Below are positions 6,704-12,590 of a DNA stretch of 12,590 nucleotides, in pieces. Every line of letters starts with the position of its first letter. Positions within the stretch are counted from its first letter, which is position 1. This DNA is from Alphaproteobacteria bacterium (GTDB lineage: Bacteria > Pseudomonadota > Alphaproteobacteria > Sneathiellales > Sneathiellaceae). Position numbers and translations under genes: made by a program. A model generated the notes under the pieces. It saw nothing but the letters and a program-made list of their open reading frames with translations, was not told the DNA's origin and ran no database searches. The DNA lies in NCBI GenBank assembly GCA_006226265.1, contig SBHH01000250.1, positions 1 to 12,590 on the forward strand, read 5' to 3'.

Positions 6704-7591
6704 TCAAAATCCCAGATTTTCCTTCCACCAGGTCGGCAGCGCGAAGGAGGCCGTGTGAAGCGCCGGGTTATAATGGCGGCCCCAATGCTCTTTCACCGGT
6801 TTGGAATAGTCGTAACCGTCAAGGCTATAGAGGAAGAAGCCGAACTCCGCCGCCGGATAAAGCTGCACGATGGAACGATAGCCCGCGACATGCGGCAGTA
6901 GCCGGTCGCGCTGCATGATGGAGACGAGGTTCTGATCCTTGTCGCCGCAAAGCTCCTGCAGAAAGTAAGCGCGAGACTTGCCGACAAAGATGCTGTCGCT
7001 GTCAAGAACCACGCCGTCCGGCTTGATGCAGGCCGAGAAATCCTCGCAAAACTCGCGGGTGAAAACGCTGGAGGAAGGGCCGACCGGCTCGCTTAAGTCA
7101 AGAATGATGAGATCAAACTTGTCGCCTCGCGCCCGCGCCTCGCGCATATAGTCCGCCGCATCGCCGATGATGAGTTCGACGCGGGGATCGTCATAGTCGC
7201 CGTTGATCGCAAGATATTCACGGGAGATTTCCACGACGCGCCTGTCGATCTCCACCATCACGACACGGGAGACGAAATCATGGCGCAATGCCTCCCGCAG
7301 GATACCGCCATCGCCGCCACCCACGATCAGCACCTCGGCCTTTTCCCGCTTGCGGCCGAGAAGCGGCACATGCACCGCCATCTCGTGATACATGAACTCG
7401 TCCGAGTGGGAAGCCTGCACCAGATCGTCGAGTGTAAGGACACGACCGAACACCTCATGCTCGAACACCTCGATCTTCTGATAGGGGCTTTGTTCGGAAT
7501 GCAGCAGCTGCATGTCCATCGCATGGGTGAAGGCAACCCCTTCGGTTTCCTCATGCCACCAGTTGCGGCTTGTCTCTGAAATTTTTGTCAT
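6704..7591 (-). CDS. speE: Spermidine synthase-like aminopropyltransferase
   Basis: The 295-residue product follows SpeE closely. It has WHE near the start (12-14), FGRVLTLDDLVQ (48-59), DEFMYHEM (64-71), the decarboxylated-SAM site GGGDGG (91-96), VEID (113-116) and DDPR (134-137). The acidic active-site loop is LDLSEPVGP (164-172), and the end has YNPALHTASFALP. Spermidine synthase transfers an aminopropyl group from decarboxylated SAM to putrescine in the cytoplasm. Two polyamine-side positions differ. The usual DxxDP loop reads DLSEP (Asp165 kept, second Asp replaced by Glu168), and the tyrosine/glycine segment reads YPAAEFG (245-251) rather than YPSGxxG or YYGG. The acceptor amine may therefore not be putrescine. 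The ATG at 7591 has only a weak CAGG ribosome site. rsmJ follows after 13 nt. The family is secure; the exact substrate is not. Confidence 0.85.
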   Translation of the reverse strand: MTKISETSRNWWHEETEGVAFTHAMDMQLLHSEQSPYQKIEVFEHEVFGRVLTLDDLVQASHSDEFMYHEMAVHVPLLGRKREKAEVLIVGGGDGGILREALRHDFVSRVVMVEIDRRVVEISREYLAINGDYDDPRVELIIGDAADYMREARARGDKFDLIILDLSEPVGPSSSVFTREFCEDFSACIKPDGVVLDSDSIFVGKSRAYFLQELCGDKDQNLVSIMQRDRLLPHVAGYRSIVQLYPAAEFGFFLYSLDGYDYSKPVKEHWGRHYNPALHTASFALPTWWKENLGF

Positions 7592-7733
7592 GGCCTGCCG
7601 GATATCAAACTAAATCTTCATGAAACCGATGGCTGGACAAGCCTGCGCAGCGATATCATATTCAAATGCGAGCTTATAGCCGAAAAGCCCAAGGGCTGGC
7701 TACTCTGGAAGTTCAAAAAGGGAGGATGCACCG

Positions 7734-8024
7734 ATGACCATGAAACTGGCCGAAGACGATATTGATTTCGCCCTTAAATCCCTGCCCGGCTGGTCGAAAG
7801 TCGCAGGCCGGGAAGCTATCGCCCGAAACTTCCGCTTCAAGAATTTCAACGAGGCCTTCGCCTTCATGACCCGTGTCGCCATGAAGGCCGAGAAAATGGA
7901 CCATCATCCCGAATGGTTCAATGTTTTCAACCGGCTGGACGTAACCCTTGCCACCCATGACGTCGACGGTCTGAGTGACAAGGATATCGAGCTTGCCCGC
8001 TATATGAACAAGATCGCGGGCTAA
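7734..8024 (+). CDS. Pterin-4a-carbinolamine dehydratase
   Basis: The 96-residue product has the full family signature [20 protein letters not shown] (residues 53-72) with the catalytic histidines His57, His58 and His75, and a normal N-terminus (LPGWSKV). It dehydrates 4a-hydroxytetrahydropterin formed by aromatic amino-acid hydroxylases and so recycles the pterin cofactor. GGAGG (7721-7725) lies eight bases before the ATG at 7734; a second in-frame ATG at 7740 is less well placed. No phenylalanine hydroxylase is visible nearby, so the enzyme stands alone here. Many bacteria have such stand-alone copies, some linked to molybdopterin or other pterins. Its stop is one base from the stop of the convergent SDR gene. 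Confidence 0.93.
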   Translation: MTMKLAEDDIDFALKSLPGWSKVAGREAIARNFRFKNFNEAFAFMTRVAMKAEKMDHHPEWFNVFNRLDVTLATHDVDGLSDKDIELARYMNKIAG

Positions 8025-8025
8025 C

Positions 8026-8787
8026 CTATTTCGGCGCCATCCGGATCGCGCCGTCGAGACGGATCACCTCTCCGTTCAGCATCTGGTTCTCGACGATCTG
8101 CCGGGCAAGCGACGCATATTCTGACGGCTGCCCCAAACGGCTCGGGAAGGGGACGCTCGCGCCCAAAGCCGCTTGCACGTCATCTGGCAGGCTTTTCAGA
8201 AGCGGCGTCTCAAAAAGGCCCGGCGCAATGGTCACAACCCGGACCCCGACAGAAGCAAGATCGCGCGCAATCGGCAGGGTCATGCCGACAATCCCGCCCT
8301 TGGAGGCCGAATAAGCCGCCTGACCAATCTGGCCATCAAAGGCCGCGACAGAGGCCGTATTGATGCAGACACCCCGCTCTCCACTTTCCATGGGGTCCAT
8401 CTCCACCATGTCGCTTGCCGCGCGTCGGATGCAGTTGAAGGTACCGATCAAATTGACGGAAATGACCTGTTCGAACTTATCGAGGGGATGCATCCCCCGG
8501 CTTGAAACCGTCTTGGCCGCCGGGCCAATGCCGGCGCAATTGACGAGAATGCGGGCAGGACCGAGCGTCGCCTTCGATTTCGCGAAAGCCGCCTCGACCG
8601 AGGCATCGTCCGCGACATTGACCGTGCAGGCAATGCCGCCGAGTTCCTTTGCAGCGGCTTCCGCCGCTTTTTCATTCAAATCGAAAATGGCGACTTTTGC
8701 CCCCGCCTTTGCCAGCATCGTCGCCGTCGCATTGCCAAGGCCCGATGCCCCGCCCGTCACAATCGCCACTTTTCCGGAAATATCCAT
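8026..8787 (-). CDS. HSD10-like short-chain dehydrogenase (3-hydroxyacyl-CoA dehydrogenase type 2)
   Basis: The 253-residue product is a classical SDR. The dinucleotide-binding motif is TGGASGLG (residues 11-18). Asp36 at the end of strand 2 favours NAD over NADP. NCAG is at 83-86, and the catalytic tetrad is Asn112, Ser146, Tyr159 and Lys163 (YSASK). The internal insert with [24 protein letters not shown] and [29 protein letters not shown] is characteristic of type-2 3-hydroxyacyl-CoA dehydrogenases (HSD17B10). These oxidise short 3-hydroxyacyl-CoAs or 2-methyl-3-hydroxybutyryl-CoA in fatty-acid and isoleucine breakdown. GGAG sits six bases before the ATG. It meets the carbinolamine dehydratase gene tail-to-tail with a one-base gap and no terminator. 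The nearby scoAB operon fits a role in acetoacetyl-CoA metabolism, although the genes are not in one transcript. Confidence 0.88.
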   Translation of the reverse strand: MDISGKVAIVTGGASGLGNATATMLAKAGAKVAIFDLNEKAAEAAAKELGGIACTVNVADDASVEAAFAKSKATLGPARILVNCAGIGPAAKTVSSRGMHPLDKFEQVISVNLIGTFNCIRRAASDMVEMDPMESGERGVCINTASVAAFDGQIGQAAYSASKGGIVGMTLPIARDLASVGVRVVTIAPGLFETPLLKSLPDDVQAALGASVPFPSRLGQPSEYASLARQIVENQMLNGEVIRLDGAIRMAPK

Positions 8788-8911
8788 TTTATTCTCCAGT
8801 TATTGTCGGATGATCCATCCCGTTTCCTTAATTCTTCCATACACGGCTTGCCGGTAAATGTGAAGACAGCGCCGCTTGCATTCCATCGCGCCGAGGCGCA
8901 TATAGAAGGTC

Positions 8912-9292
8912 ATGAGCAACAAAGCGGAAGACGATACCTCGGCCTTCGATGCCGAAAAGATGCAGCAGGACAAGCGCCTTGTCATGCGGGAGTTTGCCGC
9001 CAAGCTTCGCAAGAATATTGGCAAGATCCCCTTCGCCGAGGATGTGACGGCCAGCTTCTATTGCGCGGTCGACAGCAAAAGCCCGGCTTTCGTAAAGGCG
9101 GTGCTGTTCGGCGCCCTCGCCTATTTCATAATGCCTGCCGATGTCATTCCGGATTTTATCGCCGGAATTGGCTTTACCGACGATGCCAGCGTCCTGATGG
9201 CTGCCATGGCGACGGTTCAGAAATATATCAATGACGACCATCGGGAAAAGGCCCGCCAGTTCCTTCAAAAGGAGCCCGAGAACGCTGACTAA
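8912..9292 (+). CDS. DUF1232 / YkvA family membrane protein
   Basis: The 126-residue product contains the DUF1232 core ALAYFIMPADVIPDFIAGIG (residues about 69-88) followed by FTDDASVLMAAM, which defines this family of small proteins with one or two membrane helices. The N-terminal 45 residues are polar and charged and probably cytoplasmic. The C-terminus (KYINDDHREKARQFL) is a charged helix. Function is unknown across the family. The start has only AAGG very close to the ATG. A TATAGA at 8901-8906 would place a transcript start near the ATG itself, so the mRNA may have little or no leader; this is speculative. It is divergent from the SDR gene and followed by the scoA promoter region. Confidence 0.85.
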   Translation: MSNKAEDDTSAFDAEKMQQDKRLVMREFAAKLRKNIGKIPFAEDVTASFYCAVDSKSPAFVKAVLFGALAYFIMPADVIPDFIAGIGFTDDASVLMAAMATVQKYINDDHREKARQFLQKEPENAD

Positions 9293-9321
9293 GGTCAAAT
9301 ACCCCGCCTTCAAACCGAATA

Positions 9322-9367
9322 TTGCGCGATGCAGGATGCAAATTTCAGAAAATTGTGCACGGCAACA
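9322..9367. promoter_or_regulatory. TGCA-rich region upstream of scoA, possible regulator site
   Basis: Two side-by-side heptamers GATGCAG (9328-9334) and GATGCAA (9335-9341) lie in a stretch opening with TTGCGC. Further on, TTGTGCACGGCAACA (9353-9367) has imperfect two-fold symmetry around GTGCAC. TTGC/TGCA-rich sites of this sort recall those of regulators of PHB and short-chain acyl metabolism in alphaproteobacteria, but the match is from general resemblance. The second element overlaps the candidate -35 box. Confidence 0.3.
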
Positions 9368-9382
9368 TATTTTTGTTATATA
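9353..9382 (+). promoter_or_regulatory. Candidate promoter of the scoAB operon
   Basis: TTGTGC (9353-9358) is followed after 18 bases by TATATA (9377-9382), or after 17 by TTATAT, inside a clearly AT-rich stretch. The start codon lies 41 bases downstream of the -10 box and the ribosome site GAGGA lies between them. It is the only plausible sigma70-like pair in the 131-nt gap between the YkvA-like gene and scoA. Confidence 0.45.
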
Positions 9383-9423
9383 GCATCTTCAATCCATGTC
9401 CATCAAACCCGAGGAACTGATGA

Positions 9424-10140
9424 ATGAGTGATAGGAAGATTTATGCGGACGCGAGTGCCGCACTGGATGGCCTGCTGAAAGACGGCATGACCATCATGTC
9501 CGGCGGCTTCGGCCTCTGCGGTATTCCGGAAACCCTAATCGATGCGGTGAAAGCATCCGGCGTCAAAGGCCTCACCGTCATTTCCAACAATGCAGGCGTT
9601 GACGGGATCGGACTTGGCGTGCTTCTGGAAAGCAAGCAGATTTCGACCATGATTTCTTCCTATGTCGGGGAAAATAAGCTTTTTGCCGAACAGTTCCTTG
9701 CGGGCGATCTTGAGGTTGTCTTTACACCGCAAGGCACCCTGTCCGAGCAGATCCGCGCAGGCGGCGCGGGCATCCCGGCCTTCTACACCAAGACCGGTGT
9801 TGGAACGCTGGTTGCCGAGGGCAAGGAAGTGAAAAACTTCGATGGCGAGGATTATGTGATGGAACGCGGCCTGACCGCCGACGTCGCGCTCGTCCATGCC
9901 TACAAGGCGGACAAGGAAGGCAATCTCGTATTCCGGAAAACCGCCCGCAACTTCAACCCGATGATGGCAACCGCCGGCAAGATCACGATCGCCGAGGTCG
10001 AGCATCTGGTCGAACCGGGCGAGATTGATCCGGATCATATCGTTGTGCCGGGCGTCTATGTCCAGCGTATCGTGCATGTGCCGAACCCGGTCAAGCATAT
10101 CGAACAGCGGACCACCCGCCCCCGTAATCAGGTCGCCTGA
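9424..10140 (+). CDS. scoA: 3-oxoacid CoA-transferase subunit A (SCOT alpha)
   Basis: The 238-residue product is the alpha subunit of a family-I CoA-transferase. It shows the glycine-rich CoA-binding motif GGFGLCGIPE (residues 27-36), SNNAGVDG (54-61), SSYVGENKLF and the FTPQGTLSEQIRAGGAGIPAFYT segment typical of succinyl-CoA:3-oxoacid transferases. With ScoB it moves CoA from succinyl-CoA to acetoacetate, giving acetoacetyl-CoA and succinate in the cytoplasm. The length is normal for ScoA. GAGGA (9411-9415) is eight bases before the ATG. It forms an operon with scoB, 24 nt downstream. Activity toward other short 3-oxoacids (AtoD-like) cannot be excluded, but the sequence is closer to SCOT than to AtoD. 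Confidence 0.94.
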   Translation: MSDRKIYADASAALDGLLKDGMTIMSGGFGLCGIPETLIDAVKASGVKGLTVISNNAGVDGIGLGVLLESKQISTMISSYVGENKLFAEQFLAGDLEVVFTPQGTLSEQIRAGGAGIPAFYTKTGVGTLVAEGKEVKNFDGEDYVMERGLTADVALVHAYKADKEGNLVFRKTARNFNPMMATAGKITIAEVEHLVEPGEIDPDHIVVPGVYVQRIVHVPNPVKHIEQRTTRPRNQVA

Positions 10141-10164
10141 CCCCATTCGCTAGAGGATAATCAC

Positions 10165-10806
10165 ATGGCTTGGACCAGAGAACAGATGGCGCAGCGCGCC
10201 GCACAGGAACTTGAAGACGGATTTTACGTCAATCTTGGTATCGGTATCCCGACCCTTGTTTCCAACTTCATCCCGGACGGGATGGAAATCCAGCTGCAGA
10301 GCGAGAACGGCATGCTCGGCATGGGCCCCTTCCCTTACGAAGGAGACGAGGATGCCGACCTCATCAATGCCGGCAAGCAGACGGTGACGGAACTGCCGAC
10401 CACCAGCTATTTTTCGAACGCGGATTCTTTTGCGATGATCCGGGGCGGTCATATCAACCTCTCCATCCTCGGCGCGATGCAGGTGGCCCAGAACGGCGAC
10501 CTCGCCAACTGGATGATCCCGGGCAAGATGGTCAAGGGCATGGGCGGCGCGATGGACCTCGTCGCCGGTGTGAAAAAGGTCATCGTTGTGATGGAGCATA
10601 CGGCGAAAGGTCAGCCGAAACTCCTTAAAACCTGTAATCTTCCATTAACCGGTGCAGGTGTGGTTGATATGGTTATTACGGATATGGCGGTCTTCGAGTT
10701 CGACAAAAGTGGCAAAACGACCATGAAGCTGGTCGAGCTTGCCGACGGCGTCACCCTTGACGAAGTCAGGACCGCGACCGAAGCGGAATTCGAGGTCTCG
10801 CTCTAA
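10165..10806 (+). CDS. scoB: 3-oxoacid CoA-transferase subunit B (SCOT beta)
   Basis: The 213-residue product is the beta, catalytic subunit. [11 protein letters not shown] (residues 22-32) precedes the active-site motif [11 protein letters not shown], in which Glu47 forms the covalent CoA thioester. [27 protein letters not shown] and CNLPLTG segments follow as in other SCOT/ScoB proteins. AGAGGA (10152-10157) is seven bases before the ATG, and the 24-nt gap to scoA indicates one transcript. It completes the transferase used for acetoacetate or ketone-body use and PHB turnover. The codons from 10621 to 10680 are unusually rich in A/T third positions (14 of 20, including TTA), unlike the rest of the gene. 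The operon ends at the inverted repeat at 10825-10882. Confidence 0.94.
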   Translation: MAWTREQMAQRAAQELEDGFYVNLGIGIPTLVSNFIPDGMEIQLQSENGMLGMGPFPYEGDEDADLINAGKQTVTELPTTSYFSNADSFAMIRGGHINLSILGAMQVAQNGDLANWMIPGKMVKGMGGAMDLVAGVKKVIVVMEHTAKGQPKLLKTCNLPLTGAGVVDMVITDMAVFEFDKSGKTTMKLVELADGVTLDEVRTATEAEFEVSL

Positions 10807-10824
10807 CTCTGACTGGTATCTTTT

Positions 10825-10882
10825 CAAAAATAAACCCGGAGGGATCGGAGATCAGCTTTCCGACACTCCGGGTTTATTTTTG
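10825..10882. terminator. Bidirectional terminator with perfect 17-bp arms, overlapping the EamA gene end
   Basis: CAAAAATAAACCCGGAG (10825-10841) and CTCCGGGTTTATTTTTG (10866-10882) are exact reverse complements around a 24-base loop. The loop can itself pair TCGGA (10845-10849) with TCCGA (10859-10863). A/T-rich outer ends next to a CCCGGAG core give T-runs on both strands. It lies 19 nt after scoB. On the minus strand the right arm is still coding sequence of the EamA gene and the loop contains its stop codon, so one element serves both converging operons. Confidence 0.85.
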
Positions 10883-11778
10883 CCAAGTCCCGCTTCCCGC
10901 CGAACGATATAGAGGCTGGAGGCAACAATGATCCCGGCACCCAGTAGCATCGGCGCATCGGGAATTTCGCTGAACACGAAATAGCCGAGGATGCCGGAAA
11001 AAACGAGCCGGGCATAATCGAAGGGAGAGACTGCGGTCGCCTCCCCAACTGCGAACGCGCGGATCGTGCAGAAATTGGCACCCGATCCGAAGCAGGCCAG
11101 TGCTACCAGGACCGCGATATCCCCTGGGCTCGGCGTGATCCAGACGAAACTCGCCGGAATGGCGGAGACAATCGTCGCGAAAAAGCTCATGTAGAACATC
11201 ATGGTGATCGGCTTTTCCGTAGCACTCAGCTTTTTAAGGAACACCGAAACCAGCGCCAGCATCAGGGCGCCGAACAGGGCAACCGCTGAGGCGAGCTCAA
11301 ACTGTCCCTCCGCATTCACCATGACGAGAACACCGAGAAAACCTACCGCCGTTGCCGTCCAGCGTCGCCAGCGGATTTTCTCGCCCAATAGCACAACGGC
11401 CAGCAGGATCAGGAAGAGCGGGCGGGTAAAGGTGAGGGCCACCGCATCGGCAAGCGGAAGATGCGTGATGGCATAAAATATCGACAGCATACCGGAGATA
11501 CCGACGGTCGCCCGCATCAGATGAAGCCCGATCACCTTCGTCTTGAGCGGTGCAAATCCATGACGAAGAGCGAAGGGCAGGATCACCAGAAATCCGAAAA
11601 AGGTACGAAGGAAGGCAATCTGGAAACTGTCCATCCCCTCGCCCAGAAACTTGATCCCCATGCTCATGCAGGAGAAGTACCAGCCGCCGGCCAGCATCCA
11701 GAGCGCGCCCTGTCCGTTCGGTGGGACATTATTCCAGATGGAGAGCCACCCACCCTTTGACGGAACTGTGATGCTCAA
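10852..11778 (-). CDS. DMT superfamily EamA-type transporter (downstream copy)
   Basis: The 308-residue product has about ten membrane segments arranged as two EamA repeats (roughly residues 25-155 and 165-295). Typical features are the FLRTFFGFLVILPFAL helix, LPLADAVALTFTRPLF in repeat one, the LLGEKIRWRRW turn, and GEATAVSPFDYARLVFSGILGYFVFSE in repeat two. It should be an inner-membrane metabolite permease, often an exporter; the substrate cannot be read. It begins at TTG 11778, overlapping the stop of the upstream paralogue in TTGA, so translation is probably coupled. The first 25 residues before helix one are polar. An internal ATG start near residue 28 would cut into the first helix and is less likely. 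Its last codons form one arm of the terminator at 10825-10882. Confidence 0.88.
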   Translation of the reverse strand: MSITVPSKGGWLSIWNNVPPNGQGALWMLAGGWYFSCMSMGIKFLGEGMDSFQIAFLRTFFGFLVILPFALRHGFAPLKTKVIGLHLMRATVGISGMLSIFYAITHLPLADAVALTFTRPLFLILLAVVLLGEKIRWRRWTATAVGFLGVLVMVNAEGQFELASAVALFGALMLALVSVFLKKLSATEKPITMMFYMSFFATIVSAIPASFVWITPSPGDIAVLVALACFGSGANFCTIRAFAVGEATAVSPFDYARLVFSGILGYFVFSEIPDAPMLLGAGIIVASSLYIVRREAGLGKNKPGVSES

Positions 11779-12590
11779 CGTCCCGGTCCCGAACTTGCCT
11801 CGGCAGTTGCATGGGCCAGAACTTCCGGCCCGTCCGGTTTGGCGGCAATCCGGCTTTGTCGGGATTCCCGAATCGCAATATAGATGGAAGAGGAGAAAAT
11901 TACCGCCGCGCCGATATAGGTATAGATATCCGGCGACTGCAGGAAGAAGATAAAACCGATAGCAGCCGAAAAGATGAGCCGGAAGAAATCAAACGGCATG
12001 ACGAGGGAGGCTTCGGCCAGCGAATAGGCCCGCGTAAAGGAGAGATGGCCAAAGGTAGCCAACAGGCCGATGGTCAGGATCAACATGATCTGGTGCAGGG
12101 TCGGCGTCTGCCAGACAAACATCGCGGGCAGGAAGGACATCGGCAAAATCCAGATCTGCGTCCAGGCGACAATTGCGGGCGTACTCTCGGTACGCGACAG
12201 CAGTTTCACGAACATGATCGACATCGCCATGCCGACAGCGGAAATCAGCGCCGCATAGGACCCGAGATTGAGATGGGTGAAGCCCGGGCGGAGAATGATC
12301 ATGGCGCCTGCGAACCCGACAATCATCGCCGTTCCACGCCGGATACCGACCTTTTCGCCAAGAATAAAAATGGCGAGCACGGTTCCAAAAATCGGCGCCG
12401 TGAAATTGAGCGACACGGCATCCGCCAGCGGCAACACGCTCACTGCATAGAACCAGCTGATCATGGAGAGAAAGCCCGAAAGCCCGCGACCGCAGTAAAA
12501 TCCGACCCGCTTTGTCTTCAACCCGCGAATGCCGACTTTCAGAAGCCAGGGCATAATGAAAAGAAGCCCGGCGACATTGCGAAGGAAAAC
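11775..12590 (-). CDS. DMT superfamily EamA-type transporter, 5' end beyond the window
   Basis: This open frame runs to the right edge. The ATG at 12554 is not the true start, because the twelve codons before it read VFLRNVAGLLFI, which aligns with FLRTFFGFLVIL of helix two in the neighbouring copy. The visible 271 residues hold LPLADAVSLNFTAPIF, the ILGEKVGIRRG turn and the second EamA repeat with AEASLVMPFDFFRLIFSAAIGFIFF. The C-terminal tail (about 30 residues from RESRQSR to SSGPGR) is polar and cytoplasmic. The two copies are clear paralogues in tandem, perhaps from an old duplication, since they differ at most positions outside the motifs. About 30-40 N-terminal residues are missing from view. 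Confidence 0.9.
   Translation of the reverse strand, partial: VFLRNVAGLLFIMPWLLKVGIRGLKTKRVGFYCGRGLSGFLSMISWFYAVSVLPLADAVSLNFTAPIFGTVLAIFILGEKVGIRRGTAMIVGFAGAMIILRPGFTHLNLGSYAALISAVGMAMSIMFVKLLSRTESTPAIVAWTQIWILPMSFLPAMFVWQTPTLHQIMLILTIGLLATFGHLSFTRAYSLAEASLVMPFDFFRLIFSAAIGFIFFLQSPDIYTYIGAAVIFSSSIYIAIRESRQSRIAAKPDGPEVLAHATAEASSGPGR

Noticed and set aside
7686..7697. AGCCC/GGGCT inverted repeat in the gap between the speE-like and dehydratase genes
   Set aside because: Only five base pairs with a two-base centre; this is expected by chance in a GC-rich region and has no T-run.
8828..9313. 161-codon minus-strand frame
   Set aside because: Antisense to the DUF1232 gene, which has a clear family signature on the other strand.
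1..12590. Possible mobile element, defence system or CRISPR array
   Set aside because: No transposase, integrase, toxin-antitoxin, nuclease or regularly spaced repeats were found; gene content is housekeeping and metabolic.

Overview
The window looks like ordinary chromosome from a GC-rich Gram-negative bacterium, most likely an alphaproteobacterium. The protein styles support this: an alphaproteobacterial-type Bax-inhibitor-1 protein, a short RsmJ, a divergent TesA/YbbA/YbbP locus, an HSD10-like short-chain dehydrogenase, SCOT-type CoA-transferase subunits and tandem DMT transporters. The genus is not determined. I see no phage, IS, CRISPR, tRNA or rRNA.

Layout from left to right. Positions 1-126 hold a near-perfect palindrome and a strong terminator. 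A minus-strand Bax-inhibitor-1 family membrane protein follows (127-834). A 439-nt non-coding gap then leads to a 75-residue exported EF-hand protein (1274-1501, +), followed by a long two-part RNA hairpin. Next comes a conserved divergent locus: the ABC export pair YbbA/YbbP on the minus strand (1600-4861) and the periplasmic GDSL lipase/esterase TesA on the plus strand (4860-5519), with start codons overlapping as CATG. TesA is followed by the RNA 2',3'-cyclic phosphodiesterase ThpR (5556-6101). ThpR overlaps tail-to-tail with a minus-strand operon of a spermidine-synthase-like enzyme and the 16S rRNA methyltransferase RsmJ (6082-7591).

The right part is metabolic. A pterin-4a-carbinolamine dehydratase (7734-8024, +) faces an HSD10-like SDR (8026-8787, -) across a single base. 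A DUF1232/YkvA-type membrane protein (8912-9292, +) comes next. The scoA-scoB operon (9424-10806, +) encodes a 3-oxoacid CoA-transferase that activates acetoacetate with succinyl-CoA. A perfect 17-bp inverted repeat then serves as a terminator in both directions and overlaps the 3' end of the following gene. The window closes with two tandem, translationally coupled DMT/EamA permeases on the minus strand; the upstream one runs off the right edge.

No exotic multi-gene system is visible. The best leads are non-coding or at residue level: the 1519-1589 hairpin, whose wobble pairs show which strand is transcribed; the operator-like palindrome at 24-47; the altered active-site residues in the SpeE-like protein; and the Asp-to-Asn change in the Bax-inhibitor protein.
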